Shown piece by piece: positions 1 through 7,974 of a stretch of DNA of 32,465 bases. Below the pieces are notes generated by a model, which was given only the letters and a program-made list of their open reading frames with translations, was not told where the DNA came from and made no database searches. The stretch covers positions 1 through 32,465 of the forward strand of contig NZ_JAAXKZ010000062.1 of NCBI RefSeq assembly GCF_012911875.1, written 5' to 3'. This DNA is from Pseudonocardia bannensis (GTDB lineage: Bacteria; Actinomycetota; Actinomycetes; Mycobacteriales; Pseudonocardiaceae). The position numbers and the translations under genes were made by a program. Every line of letters starts with the position of its first letter. The first letter of the stretch is position 1.

Positions 1-123
1 GTGCATCATGTCCGCGCTGCCGATCCAGTACTCGTCGGCGCCCTCGAAGTGGAAGACCCGGGAGTGCTCGAGGAAGCGCCCCAGGATCGAGCGGACCCGG
101 ATGTTCTCCGAGAGCCCCTCCCG
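1..123 (-). pseudogene. ppk1: polyphosphate kinase (Ppk1) internal/C-terminal fragment, open at the left edge
   Basis: Read on the minus strand from about 120 down to 1, the DNA encodes [20 protein letters not shown] followed by [20 protein letters not shown]. This is the conserved C-terminal catalytic region of polyphosphate kinase 1, which reversibly makes polyphosphate from ATP; in actinobacterial Ppk1 the SADMMH motif is normally followed by RNLDRRVE. The reading frame is open at position 1, so the gene's 3' end continues outside the window. The several hundred residues that should precede it are absent: immediately upstream lies the Pro/Asn/Gly repeat tail of the DUF3710 gene in a different frame. 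It is therefore a truncated copy or an assembly misjoin. The family assignment is confident from the motifs. The exact breakpoint, somewhere about 118-135, is not resolvable by eye. Confidence 0.85.
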
Positions 124-1556
124 CCCGCCGGGCGGGGCGCGCCGTGGACCGGCGGGCTGTCGACGGGGGTGTCGCCGACCGGAGAACCGTCGGCCGGGCC
201 GCCGTTGACCGCCGTCCCGTCCACGGGAGCGCTGTCGGCCGGGGCGTAGTGGACGGGGCCGCCGTTGACCGGTGCCTCGTTCGCGGGCCCGCCGTCGGCC
301 CGGCCGTGGGTCTCGGGAGCCCCGTACACCGGGTACCCGCTCGCCGACGTGTCGTTGACCGGGCCGCCGGGCATCGGCACGCCGTTGACACGGGAGCCGT
401 TGGGCGGAGCGCCGTTGACGGGCGTCCCGTTGACCGGCCGACCGCCGGCCGAGGGGCCGTTCGCCGGGAAACCGTTCCACGGCGCCCCGTCCACCTGCGC
501 CCCGTCCACCGGGGACCCGTTGGCCGGCGCACCGTTCACCGGCCCGCCGTTCACCGGCCCGCCGTTCACCGGCCCGCCGTTCACCGGCGCACCGTTCACC
601 GGCGCACCGTTCAGGGGGACACCGTTCGCCGGGGCACCGTGGGCAGGGGCACCGTGGGCGGCGGCCGGGTAGGCGTCGGGCTGGTACGGAATCGCCCGGT
701 ACGGGACCGCACGCGGCGGCCCGGGCCGGCGTGGCACCTGCGGGGCAGGCAGGGTCTCGCCGGTCCGGCCCCCGCGAACGGGCCGGTCGGCGGTGGTCTC
801 GTCCACCCGATCCACCGGCGCCGGACCGGCCGGCGGAGCGGACGCGGCCGAGTTCGCCGCAGCCGCCTCGGCAGCGGCCTGGGCAGCGGCCTTCTGGGCA
901 GCGGCCTGCTCGGCCGCTTCCTTCTCGGCCCGCTGCTGTTCGGCGAGGTGCTCGGGCAGCGACAGCGGCAGCACCGTTCGCGGCGGATAGGGCGAGCGTC
1001 CCCGCACCACGACCGTGCTCTTGAGCATGCGGCGCAGCTCGCCGTCGAGAACCGCCGCGTCCTGCGTGGGCCCTGTCGCGACGCCGTAGAGCATCCATCG
1101 CGAGCCGTCGACCCCGACGAAGACGGACGAGGCGCCACTCGACCGGGCGTGCAGTTCTCGGCCCCACTCGCCGGTGAACGACCGGACCTGTGCACCGCCC
1201 TCGCGCAGGGAGGTCTCGATCTCCTTGACCAGCTCGGTCCACAATCCCGACGACCGCGGCGCGGCCAGCGCGCTGACCGACAACCGCCCCTGCGGGAGCA
1301 TCACGTGCACGGCCTGCAACCGGCCGTTGGCCGTGGGCTCGACGGTGACGGTGCCCTGCGGGGGCACCGGAAGCTGAACGGCACCGAAGTCGAGCCGGCC
1401 CACGGCGTCGGTCATCTCGGGGTCGAGAGCATCGACGTCGTGCGGCCCGAACGGGCGGGAGGACCCGGCTTCCGCGTCGCGAACCGGGCCCATGTCGTCG
1501 CGCTCGTCGAGGTCGTCGGCCAGGTCGTCGGCGTCGGTGCGATGACGGCGGCCCAC
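6..1556 (-). CDS. DUF3710 family protein with long pentapeptide-repeat tail
   Basis: Homologue of mycobacterial Rv2696c, a conserved actinobacterial protein of unknown function encoded next to dut. The GTG start at 1556 shares one base with the dut stop (TAGTG) and gives an N-terminus beginning [10 protein letters not shown], which resembles the basic start of this family; an ATG at 1493 is less likely. Residues about 25-205 hold the DUF3710 domain ([47 protein letters not shown]). An Ala/Glu-rich helical stretch follows (about 202-240), then a Pro-rich linker, then about 35 degenerate 5-residue units of the [10 protein letters not shown] type. Rv2696c is, from memory, only about 260 residues, so the tail is unusual. 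The last 36 or so codons are out-of-frame reading of a ppk fragment, so the native C-terminus is missing or rearranged. Co-transcription with dut is likely. Confidence 0.85.
   Translation of the reverse strand: MGRRHRTDADDLADDLDERDDMGPVRDAEAGSSRPFGPHDVDALDPEMTDAVGRLDFGAVQLPVPPQGTVTVEPTANGRLQAVHVMLPQGRLSVSALAAPRSSGLWTELVKEIETSLREGGAQVRSFTGEWGRELHARSSGASSVFVGVDGSRWMLYGVATGPTQDAAVLDGELRRMLKSTVVVRGRSPYPPRTVLPLSLPEHLAEQQRAEKEAAEQAAAQKAAAQAAAEAAAANSAASAPPAGPAPVDRVDETTADRPVRGGRTGETLPAPQVPRRPGPPRAVPYRAIPYQPDAYPAAAHGAPAHGAPANGVPLNGAPVNGAPVNGGPVNGGPVNGGPVNGAPANGSPVDGAQVDGAPWNGFPANGPSAGGRPVNGTPVNGAPPNGSRVNGVPMPGGPVNDTSASGYPVYGAPETHGRADGGPANEAPVNGGPVHYAPADSAPVDGTAVNGGPADGSPVGDTPVDSPPVHGAPRPAGGRGSRRTSGSARSWGASSSTPGSSTSRAPTSTGSAART
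136..660 (-). repeat. 15-bp minisatellite encoding P-V-N-G-(A/G) pentapeptides
   Basis: Tandem 15-bp units lie inside the DUF3710 gene. The most regular part is about 535-600, where on the plus strand the unit CACCGGCCCGCCGTT recurs three times and is followed by single-base variants (CACCGGCGCACCGTT). Units toward both ends are increasingly diverged ([20 protein letters not shown]). The repeat keeps the reading frame, so copy-number change would only lengthen or shorten the tail. The composition (Pro, Asn, Gly, Val) suggests an extended, disordered segment; no function is recognised. Confidence 0.85.
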
Positions 1557-2089
1557 TACGGCGACTCCCTCCACTCCGGCACCGACAGCCCGTCGTGGCC
1601 TCCGGTGGATCCGTAGCCGCCGGCCCCGCGCTCGGAGCCGGGCAGCTCGTCGACCTCGACGAACCGGGCGTGCTCGACCCGCTGCACGACGAGCTGGGCG
1701 ATCCGGTCGCCGCGGCGCAGGCGCAGCTCGTGGCGTGGATCGTGGTTGATCAGGCACACCCGGATCTCGCCGCGGTAGCCGGCGTCGATGGTGCCGGGGG
1801 TGTTCACCACGGAGAGCCCGGCGCGGGCGGCCAGCCCGGAGCGCGGGTGCACGAATCCGGCGAAGCCGAGCGGCAACGCGATCGCGATCCCGGTACCGAC
1901 CACCGTCCGCCCACCCGGTTCGAGCACGACGTCACTCGTGGTGACGAGGTCCGCGCCGGCATCGCCGGGGCGCGCGTAGGTGGGGACGGGAACGTCCGGG
2001 TCGAGCCGTGTGAGCAGCACGTCGACGGTTCCATCGACGGACGGCTCGGCGAACGGCTCGTGCGGGGGAGCATCGACGGGGCCGGGCAC
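1556..2089 (-). CDS. dut: deoxyuridine 5'-triphosphate nucleotidohydrolase (dUTPase)
   Basis: Trimeric dUTPase, which hydrolyses dUTP to dUMP and pyrophosphate, keeping uracil out of DNA and supplying dUMP for dTMP synthesis. All five family motifs are present in order: [20 protein letters not shown], the [14 protein letters not shown] stretch with the catalytic Asp and Tyr, [12 protein letters not shown], and a C-terminal [11 protein letters not shown]-loop-like motif. The GTG at 2089 is chosen because a -10-like TAGCGT lies 8 bp upstream, fitting a leaderless transcript. A GTG at 2020 would give a shorter protein still containing all motifs, and upstream reading to 2152 would overlap the divergent gene. 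The 3' end overlaps the DUF3710 start by one base. Length (about 177 residues) is slightly above the usual 150-160 because of the N-terminal extension. Confidence 0.93.
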   Translation of the reverse strand: MPGPVDAPPHEPFAEPSVDGTVDVLLTRLDPDVPVPTYARPGDAGADLVTTSDVVLEPGGRTVVGTGIAIALPLGFAGFVHPRSGLAARAGLSVVNTPGTIDAGYRGEIRVCLINHDPRHELRLRRGDRIAQLVVQRVEHARFVEVDELPGSERGAGGYGSTGGHDGLSVPEWRESP

Positions 2090-2115
2090 GACATCCAACG
2101 CTACCCTCGATATTC
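2090..2115. promoter_or_regulatory. overlapping divergent -10 elements of dut and the DUF3093 gene
   Basis: Only 26 bp separate the two divergent GTG starts. On the plus strand TACCCT (2102-2107) sits 8 bp before the GTG at 2116. On the minus strand TAGCGT (2103-2098) sits 8 bp before the GTG at 2089. Neither gene has room for a Shine-Dalgarno sequence. The arrangement fits two leaderless transcripts whose -10 hexamers overlap by two bases. This is inferred from spacing; no -35 is obvious on either strand. Confidence 0.5.
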
Positions 2116-2595
2116 GTGAGCAAGCACCAGCCGGTCCCGGAGTCTGCGACATCCGGCAGGCTTCAGTTCGACGAGCGGTTGTCCGTTCCGTGGTGGTGGT
2201 ACCCGCCGGCAGTCGGCATCGCCGTCCTGCTCGGGGCGGAGGTGCACATGGGCTATCCGGGTGTGCGGTCGTGGATCGGCTACGCGATCGCGGTACCGCT
2301 GCTCCTGGGGGCCCTCGTATGGCTGGGACGGACCCGGGTGCAGGTCAAGGGCCGGGAGCTGCGGGTGGGCAACGCCCGGCTGCCACTACGCTACGTGGGC
2401 CGCACGGAGATCGTCGCCAAGCAGGACAAACAGGTCGCGCTCGGTCCCGAGCTCGACCCGGCCGCGTTTCTCCTGCACCGGGCCTGGGTGGGGCAGCTCG
2501 TTCGCGTCGAACTTCTCGACCCGGAGGACCCGACCCCGTACTGGATCTTCAGTACCCGTGACCCGGACGGCCTGGTCGCGGCACTGCGCAGATGA
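2116..2595 (+). CDS. DUF3093 domain membrane protein
   Basis: Small membrane protein, 159 residues, counterpart of mycobacterial Rv2698 in the same position beside dut. Two hydrophobic segments are visible: residues about 28-45 ([17 protein letters not shown]) and 53-70 ([19 protein letters not shown]). A soluble C-terminal part follows, with the family signatures [33 protein letters not shown] and [19 protein letters not shown]. The GTG start at 2116 has no Shine-Dalgarno but a -10-like element 8 bp upstream. It is convergent with the DUF4193 gene, with a short hairpin between them. Function is unknown; the conserved linkage with dut, cei and sigA is all that context offers. Confidence 0.88.
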   Translation: MSKHQPVPESATSGRLQFDERLSVPWWWYPPAVGIAVLLGAEVHMGYPGVRSWIGYAIAVPLLLGALVWLGRTRVQVKGRELRVGNARLPLRYVGRTEIVAKQDKQVALGPELDPAAFLLHRAWVGQLVRVELLDPEDPTPYWIFSTRDPDGLVAALRR

Positions 2596-2627
2596 TCACG
2601 CAGCGCCGTGGCAGAAGGCCCAGGGGA

Positions 2628-2651
2628 CGCTCCACCGTCATCGATGGAGCG
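2628..2651. terminator. short hairpin between convergent genes
   Basis: CGCTCCA (2628-2634) and TGGAGCG (2645-2651) form a 7-bp stem with a 10-nt loop, placed between the stops of the convergent DUF3093 and DUF4193 genes. No T-run follows on either strand, so it is a candidate bidirectional terminator by position only. Confidence 0.4.
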
Positions 2652-2676
2652 CCACGAGCCTGGCCGCGGTAGTACC

Positions 2677-2979
2677 TCAGGCCGCGCAGTCGCGGCAGAT
2701 GTACTGCGAGCCGTTCGTCTCGGCCAGTCGGCTGCGGTGATGCACCAGGAAGCAGCTGGCGCAGGTGAACTCGTCGGCCTGCTTCGGCAGGACCTTGACG
2801 GTCAGCTCCTCCCCGGACAGGTCGGCACCAGGGAGCTCGAAGCTCTCCGCGGTGTCCGACTCGTCGACATCGACCACAGACGACTGCGCCTCGTTTCGAC
2901 GTGCCTTCAGCTCGTCCAACGAGTCCTCAGCCATGTCGTCGGTCTCGCTGCGCCGCGGCGCGTCGTAGTCGGTCGCCAT
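2677..2979 (-). CDS. DUF4193 small zinc-ribbon-like protein
   Basis: 100-residue acidic protein equivalent to mycobacterial Rv2699c, broadly conserved in actinobacteria with no established function. Two CxxC pairs, CASC and CRDC, near the C-terminus (FTCASCFLVHH and QYICRDCAA) would make a four-cysteine zinc site. The N-terminal half is acidic and polar (ATDYDAPRRSETDDMAEDSL). The ATG at 2979 is preceded by GAGGGTGG at good Shine-Dalgarno spacing and gives the family's usual MATDYDAPR start; a reading to 3006 lacks such a site. It is divergent from the phosphotransferase gene. The 318 bp between them hold only the promoter noted below. Confidence 0.9.
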   Translation of the reverse strand: MATDYDAPRRSETDDMAEDSLDELKARRNEAQSSVVDVDESDTAESFELPGADLSGEELTVKVLPKQADEFTCASCFLVHHRSRLAETNGSQYICRDCAA

Positions 2980-3284
2980 CGTTCCCACCCTCGCACTCAA
3001 ATGCACTCATGTCGTCGTCGTGCCGCTGGACAACGTCACAGCTCCGGGGTTTGTGCCCGGCATCCGAGTGATGCCGGTCTCAGCGCAGACTCGATTCCGG
3101 AATCCGACACTCGGCCGCATCCGTGACGTTCTTTGACTGCCCCCCGGGGCGGAGAGGGTAACCCAGAGAGATCAGCTCCGCCGCGTCGCCCGGCCTGCTC
3201 GACCGCATTCGTCCGACCAGGTGTGATCCCGCACTCGAGCAGGCGCCCGGATGCGCCGTGTCACCCGGTCGGCGGCTCGCCCAC

Positions 3285-3297
3285 TAAGGTGCCGATC
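3285..3297 (+). promoter_or_regulatory. -10-like element of a leaderless phosphotransferase gene
   Basis: TAAGGT (3285-3290) lies 7 bp before the GTG at 3298, with no Shine-Dalgarno. That is the layout of actinobacterial leaderless genes and decides the start here. No convincing -35 is visible. Confidence 0.5.
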
Positions 3298-4401
3298 GTG
3301 GCTGCGAGCTCCGTCCCCGAACCCGTCACGTCCCACCGCCATCCCGGGGCCGATCCGGCCCGGGTCGGCGCCTGGTTGGCGCAGGAACTCGGTGATGACG
3401 CGTGGCGACAAGCCGCTCTGAGTCCGATCGGGGCGGGCCGCTCCAATCTGACCTACCGGGTCGACAGCCCCGCCGGCGCCGTCGTGCTGCGCCGCCCCCC
3501 GGTGGGCGAGGTCGCCGCGACGGCCCACGACATGGGCCGCGAACAGCGGGTGATCTCCGCACTGGGCCCCACCGCCGTTCCGGTGCCGAAGGTGCTCGCC
3601 GCGTCCGCCGGCGGCCCGCCGGTGGACGCGCCGTGCTTCGTCATGGAACTCGTCGAGGGCGTCGTCCCGCTGGGTGACCTCCCGGAGGGCTGGGCCGCGA
3701 CCGAGGCCGAGCGGGCCCGGGCGGGCCAGGCGCTCGTCGACGCACTCGTCGCACTGCACTGCGTCGACCCGGCCGAGGTCGGCCTGGCCGACTTCGGCCG
3801 CCCCGACGGCTTCATGGCCCGCCAGGTGCGGCGCTGGGGCAAGCAGTGGGACGTCGCGCGCGCCGACGGGAACCCCGGCACCGACGCCGAGACGGTGCGC
3901 GAGCTCACCCGGCTGTCCGAACTGCTCGGTGACTCGGTCCCCGTGACACAGCGCAACACCGTCGTACACGGGGACTACCGCATCGACAACTGCGTCTTCG
4001 ACCGCACGGACCCGGGCCGCATCCTCGCCGTCCTGGACTGGGAGATGTCGACCCTCGGCGACCCCATGGCCGATCTCGGTCTGCTGCTCGTCTACTGGTA
4101 TCAGGCCGAGGAGAACCAGGTCTGGCGGGCCGCGCAGCACCTGCCCAGCCCGACCCGGCTGCCGGGGTTCCCGCAGCGCTCCGACGTCGCCGCGGCCTAC
4201 GCCCGGCAGTCGGGACTCGATCTCGAGCCACTGCCCTGGTACGTCGCGTTCGGCGCGTTCAAGCTGGCCGTGGTGCTCGCCGGGATCCTGGCGCGGGTGC
4301 GCGCAGGGGCGGTACCGGCCGACATGGCCCGGGGCATCGAGGATGCGGTCGCACCGCTGGTCACGCTCGGACACCACGTGCTCTCGCACGGGCTCGACTG
4401 A
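3298..4401 (+). CDS. aminoglycoside-phosphotransferase-fold (APH) family protein
   Basis: 367-residue member of the APH/choline-kinase fold family, subgroup resembling proteins found with or fused to acyl-CoA dehydrogenases. Visible motifs are the glycine-rich start region LSPIGAGRSNLTYRV, the beta-strand AVVLRRPP with an Arg where kinases carry the ATP-binding Lys, the catalytic loop VVHGDYRIDNCVFD (catalytic Asp and following Asn), and the metal-binding VLDWEMSTLGDPMADLG. The substrate is unknown; relatives act on small molecules, and a resistance role should not be assumed. The GTG at 3298 is chosen from the -10-like element just upstream; the reading frame stays open to 3133 without a start signal. 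The stop overlaps the cei ATG (ATGA). In mycobacteria this gene is not at this place, so it appears inserted into the sigA block. Confidence 0.85.
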   Translation: MAASSVPEPVTSHRHPGADPARVGAWLAQELGDDAWRQAALSPIGAGRSNLTYRVDSPAGAVVLRRPPVGEVAATAHDMGREQRVISALGPTAVPVPKVLAASAGGPPVDAPCFVMELVEGVVPLGDLPEGWAATEAERARAGQALVDALVALHCVDPAEVGLADFGRPDGFMARQVRRWGKQWDVARADGNPGTDAETVRELTRLSELLGDSVPVTQRNTVVHGDYRIDNCVFDRTDPGRILAVLDWEMSTLGDPMADLGLLLVYWYQAEENQVWRAAQHLPSPTRLPGFPQRSDVAAAYARQSGLDLEPLPWYVAFGAFKLAVVLAGILARVRAGAVPADMARGIEDAVAPLVTLGHHVLSHGLD

Positions 4402-5072
4402 TGGTGGGCGGGGCCGGGAGCCGGCCCTATCAGCGCCGCCGGTCGCGGCCGATCATCGTCGTGGTCTCCGTGCTCTTCGCGATCTCCGCGGTGACGTGGT
4501 CCGTCGTCCTGATCCAGGCCTCCGGACGTTCGGGCGCCGCCGCGTGCACCCCGCCGGCGCAGGGCACCGTTCCCGGCGAGGTACTGGCCGGCGACGCGCT
4601 CAACGAGGTCGCCCCGGTACCGGCGAGCGCGATCCGGGTCCGGGTGCTCAACGCCGGCGGTCAGCGCGGCCAGGCCAACCTCGTCGCTGCCCAGCTCGGT
4701 GATCTCGGGTTCGCCGAGGCCGCGCCCCCGAGCAACGACCCGCTCTACCCGGAGGGCGACCTGAGCTGCCGCGGTCAGCTGCGGTTCGGCCCCGCCGGGG
4801 AGGGCGCGGCCAGCACGCTCGCCCTCGTTCTGCCGTGCACCGAGCTGGTCCGCGACGACCGGCGCGACGGCACCGTGGACGTGGCGGTCGGCACGGCGTT
4901 CGGCGACGTCAACCCGGGCCGTGCCGCGCGGGACGCGCTGGATCAGCTGGCGAGCCCGGCGGTCAGCGGCGGCGACGGATCGGCCAACACCGGTGAGGAC
5001 GTCGACACCCCGCCCGCGGCCCCGGTGGTCGACCCGGGTGTGCTGGAGAACGCCCGCGACGCGTCCTGCTGA
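4401..5072 (+). CDS. cei: envelope integrity protein Cei (LytR_C domain)
   Basis: 223-residue single-pass membrane protein, counterpart of Rv2700 (Cei), which supports cell envelope integrity in mycobacteria. A basic cytoplasmic N-terminus (RPYQRRRSR) precedes a transmembrane helix at residues about 17-39 (IIVVVSVLFAISAVTWSVVL). The exported part follows, with a LytR_C-type segment beginning IRVRVLNAGGQRGQANLVA, which is typical of proteins at the cell wall face. Cysteines occur in the exported region (ACTPP, SCRGQ, LPCTE) and at the C-terminal end. The C-terminal 35 or so residues are low-complexity Gly/Asp/Pro. The ATG overlaps the phosphotransferase stop by four bases, implying translational coupling. 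It converges on suhB with 19 bp between stops. Confidence 0.88.
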   Translation: MVGGAGSRPYQRRRSRPIIVVVSVLFAISAVTWSVVLIQASGRSGAAACTPPAQGTVPGEVLAGDALNEVAPVPASAIRVRVLNAGGQRGQANLVAAQLGDLGFAEAAPPSNDPLYPEGDLSCRGQLRFGPAGEGAASTLALVLPCTELVRDDRRDGTVDVAVGTAFGDVNPGRAARDALDQLASPAVSGGDGSANTGEDVDTPPAAPVVDPGVLENARDASC

Positions 5073-5091
5073 GGCGCCCTGGCGCCGCCGG

Positions 5092-5946
5092 TCAGACCTC
5101 GGCGGCTCCGTACTCACGGGCCAGCTCCGCGAGCGCGTCCGCGATGCCGGGGGCGGCGACGAGCGTCGCGTCCGCGCCGAGGCCGTCGTCGGGTGCGGCG
5201 GAGCCGGTCGGCCCCGGCACCCGCACGAGCGCCCCGGCCTCGCGAGCGATCAGGCCTGCGGCCGCCCAGTCCCACCACTGCAGCCCGTGCTCCAGGTAGC
5301 CGTCCAGTCGGCCCGCGGCCACCGAGCAGATGTCGAGGGCCGAGGACCCGGCTCGCCGGATGTCGCGCACCCGCGGCAGCATCCCGGCCATCAGGCTCGC
5401 CTGCCGGGCCCGGCGCTCGGCGCGGTAGGAGAACCCGGTCCCGATCAGCGACTGCCCGAGCTCGGTGACGGCACCCACCCCCAACGGGCGTCCGTCGCAG
5501 GTCGCTCCGGCCCCGGCGGCCGCACTCCAGACCCGGCCCGACACCGGTTCGACCACGGCCCCGGCCACCGTGACCCCACCGCGGACCGCAGCCACGGAGA
5601 CCGCGTACCAGGGCAGGCCGTAGAGGTAGTTGACCGTGCCGTCGATCGGGTCGAGGACCCAGTGGGCCGCTGCGGGGTCTCCCCCGCCCTCCTCGCCGAA
5701 GACCGTCTCACCCGGGCACAGCTCCCCCAGGCGAGCGCGCAGCAGTGCCTCGACGGCCGTATCGGCGGCGGTGACGACGTCGGTGGGTGAGCTCTTCGTC
5801 CGCACGGAGTCGCCGGCGCCCGCCTGCCGCGGCGGCGGCAGGCCGCGCAGGTGGCCGGCGGCCTCGACGGCGACCTGCTCGGCGATCCACCGGAGGGCGG
5901 CGGGGTCGTCCCGGTCCAGGTCCGCGGCGGGGTGCATAACAGCCAT
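5092..5946 (-). CDS. suhB: inositol monophosphatase family protein (SuhB-like)
   Basis: 284-residue Mg2+- and Li+-sensitive phosphatase fold. It is expected to hydrolyse inositol-1-phosphate to inositol, feeding phosphatidylinositol and mycothiol synthesis in actinobacteria. Metal and catalytic motifs are present: EEGG at about 85-88, WVLDPIDGTVNYLYG at about 96-110 (the DPIDGT signature), and a C-terminal WDWAAAGLIAREAG containing the final metal Asp. Position next to cei and sigA matches Rv2701c. An ATG is taken at 5946; a second ATG at 5937 is equally possible, and neither has a strong Shine-Dalgarno. Transcribed divergently from sigA across a 338-bp gap. Activity on other phosphates such as histidinol or fructose phosphates cannot be excluded. 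Confidence 0.9.
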   Translation of the reverse strand: MAVMHPAADLDRDDPAALRWIAEQVAVEAAGHLRGLPPPRQAGAGDSVRTKSSPTDVVTAADTAVEALLRARLGELCPGETVFGEEGGGDPAAAHWVLDPIDGTVNYLYGLPWYAVSVAAVRGGVTVAGAVVEPVSGRVWSAAAGAGATCDGRPLGVGAVTELGQSLIGTGFSYRAERRARQASLMAGMLPRVRDIRRAGSSALDICSVAAGRLDGYLEHGLQWWDWAAAGLIAREAGALVRVPGPTGSAAPDDGLGADATLVAAPGIADALAELAREYGAAEV

Positions 5947-5982
5947 CGGACCACATCGGATTCGCGGTGAAATCGGCGCGGT

Positions 5983-6030
5983 GCGCGTTCGAGCGCGTGT
6001 AATGTCCGCTCATCCGATTGTCGAACGCGC
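5983..6030. promoter_or_regulatory. inverted repeat between suhB and sigA
   Basis: GCGCGTTCGA (5983-5992) and TCGAACGCGC (6021-6030) are perfect reverse complements 28 bp apart. Extending each arm outward by two bases gives 11 of 12 matches. It lies in the divergent suhB/sigA promoter region, 37 bp upstream of the suhB start, and could bind a dimeric regulator or form a cruciform. The regulator is not identifiable. Confidence 0.4.
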
Positions 6031-6135
6031 AACTACCCGGGGCGAACGGCCGCTGGTCGGCGGCCCGGCGACCGCCTGGCGCATCAGCCCGGACGGCATT
6101 GGACGCGACGTGCGAACAGGCGGAGCACACGCAGT

Positions 6136-6141
6136 TACAAT
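6136..6141 (+). promoter_or_regulatory. candidate -10 of sigA
   Basis: TACAAT in the context GTTACAATGG is the best -10-like hexamer upstream of sigA and would leave a 5' leader of about 135 nt. No matching -35 is seen at standard spacing, so this is tentative. The leader itself shows no riboswitch that I recognise. Confidence 0.35.
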
Positions 6142-6284
6142 GGCTCGGTACCCCGCCCCGAAGCGGCCGCCGACGAGGTCGAACGACGGTGTCCGAGGCG
6201 GCGAGGTACCCGACACATCTCGAAGGCAGCCGGATCGATTCGCGTCCCGGTGAACCGCAGAGCGCAAGCAGCGAGAGGGCCTAG

Positions 6285-7682
6285 GTGGCAGCCGCAGACT
6301 CCGCAACCCGCACCGACACGTCCGTCGACCCGACGGCGAGTCCGGCGCCAGCACGCCGTACCCGCAGAGCCGCGGGCACGGCCACGAAGACCGCGACCAA
6401 GACGGCGCCCCGGTCCCGCACGGGGGCCAAGGCGCCCGCGAAGAAGGCCGCCACGTCCTCCGCGGCCGGCGATGAGCCGACCGATCTCGACGACGCCGAG
6501 CTCGACGGCTCGCCGGAGGTGGGCGACCTCGAGGACGTCGACGTCGAGATCGACGACGACATCGAGGGATCCGACACCGCCGAGGCCGACGACAGCGACG
6601 ACGAGGACGACGAGGACGACGACGAGGAGCCGACCAACACCGGCGCCAACCGTCGTGCGCCCACGACCCGCAGCTCCCAGCAGAAGCAGTCCGGCGACTT
6701 CGTCTGGGACGAGGAGGAGTCGGAGGCGCTGCGGCAGGCCCGCAAGGACGCCGAGCTCACCGCCTCGGCCGACTCGGTCCGCGCCTACCTGAAGCAGATC
6801 GGCAAGGTTGCACTGCTCAACGCGGAGGAGGAGGTCGAGCTCGCCAAGCGCATCGAGGCCGGACTCTATGCCGCCGAGCGGCTCCGCCGGGCGATCGACG
6901 CCGGCGAGAAGGTCTCTCCGCAGCTGCGACGGGACCTGCGCTGGATCGTGCGCGACGGCGAGCGCGCCAAGAACCACCTGCTGGAGGCCAACCTCCGCCT
7001 GGTGGTCTCGCTGGCCAAGCGTTACACCGGCCGCGGCATGGCGTTCCTGGACCTGATCCAGGAGGGCAACCTGGGCCTCATCCGTGCGGTCGAGAAGTTC
7101 GACTACACCAAGGGCTACAAGTTCTCGACGTACGCGACGTGGTGGATCCGCCAGGCCATCACCCGCGCGATGGCCGACCAGGCGCGCACCATCCGCATCC
7201 CGGTGCACATGGTCGAGGTCATCAACAAGCTCGGCCGCATCCAGCGCGAGCTGCTCCAGGACCTGGGCCGTGAGCCCACCCCGGAGGAGCTGGCCAAGGA
7301 GATGGACATCACCCCGGAGAAGGTGCTGGAGATCCAGCAGTACGCCCGGGAGCCCATCTCGCTCGACCAGACCATCGGCGACGAGGGCGACTCGCAGCTC
7401 GGTGACTTCATCGAGGACTCCGAGGCGGTCGTCGCGGTCGACGCGGTCAGCTTCACGCTGCTGCAGGACCAGCTCCAGTCGGTGCTCGCGACGCTGTCCG
7501 AGCGTGAGGCGGGCGTCGTCCGGCTCCGCTTCGGTCTCACCGACGGCCAGCCGCGCACGCTGGACGAGATCGGTCAGGTCTACGGGGTCACCCGGGAGCG
7601 GATCCGGCAGATCGAGTCCAAGACGATGTCGAAGCTGCGTCACCCGTCGCGGTCGCAGGTGCTGCGCGACTACCTGGACTGA
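6285..7682 (+). CDS. sigA: principal RNA polymerase sigma factor (RpoD/SigA)
   Basis: 465-residue primary sigma-70 factor that directs RNA polymerase to housekeeping promoters. The N-terminal 60 or so residues are Ala/Thr/Lys-rich, and residues about 65-125 are strongly acidic ([16 protein letters not shown]), the usual actinobacterial N-terminal extension. Then come region 1.2 ([20 protein letters not shown]), regions 2.1-2.4 ([37 protein letters not shown]), region 3 ([18 protein letters not shown]) and region 4.2 ([20 protein letters not shown]). The GTG start at 6285 has GAGAGGG at 6273-6279. The gene is monocistronic and followed by a strong intrinsic terminator. Identification is secure from the full set of core-binding and DNA-binding regions. 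Confidence 0.98.
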   Translation: MAAADSATRTDTSVDPTASPAPARRTRRAAGTATKTATKTAPRSRTGAKAPAKKAATSSAAGDEPTDLDDAELDGSPEVGDLEDVDVEIDDDIEGSDTAEADDSDDEDDEDDDEEPTNTGANRRAPTTRSSQQKQSGDFVWDEEESEALRQARKDAELTASADSVRAYLKQIGKVALLNAEEEVELAKRIEAGLYAAERLRRAIDAGEKVSPQLRRDLRWIVRDGERAKNHLLEANLRLVVSLAKRYTGRGMAFLDLIQEGNLGLIRAVEKFDYTKGYKFSTYATWWIRQAITRAMADQARTIRIPVHMVEVINKLGRIQRELLQDLGREPTPEELAKEMDITPEKVLEIQQYAREPISLDQTIGDEGDSQLGDFIEDSEAVVAVDAVSFTLLQDQLQSVLATLSEREAGVVRLRFGLTDGQPRTLDEIGQVYGVTRERIRQIESKTMSKLRHPSRSQVLRDYLD

Positions 7683-7696
7683 CATCGATCACGATC

Positions 7697-7736
7697 AAGG
7701 CCTCTGAGCTGCCGGACGTGGCTCAGAGGCCTTTTT
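7697..7736 (+). terminator. intrinsic terminator of sigA
   Basis: GGCCTCTGAGC (7699-7709) pairs perfectly with GCTCAGAGGCC (7721-7731); flanking A and T bases can extend the stem. Five T residues follow (7732-7736). It lies 16 bp after the sigA stop. The 14 bases before the stem, CGATCACGATCAAG at 7686-7699, recur with a related hairpin at 19812. Confidence 0.93.
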
Positions 7737-7974
7737 CGTTCCCAGCGCTGCGCACCTGACGCATCAGCGCAAGCCCCTTCGCGAAGGAGAACGCCGCTTC
7801 TCGCCCGCCGCGGAGTCCGATCACGGTATCCTGGCCAGGTCAGGTTGGGCGGGCATCGTTACCCCAGTGGACGGCCTTCGCCGTGCAGGTTGCCGCTTGG
7901 CATTCGCGTCGCAGGGTTCCGGGTCGGGCTGCATCACGCCTCGCGACCCCGGCGGCCGACCGGAGGAGAATCGT

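Noticed and set aside
144-1616. Plus-strand open frame opposite the DUF3710 gene
   Set aside because: Antisense shadow of the repeat and DUF3710 domain; Arg/Val/Gly-rich translation with no recognisable motif.
6135-7685. Minus-strand open frame opposite sigA
   Set aside because: Shadow of sigA; its leucine- and arginine-rich sequence has no family features.
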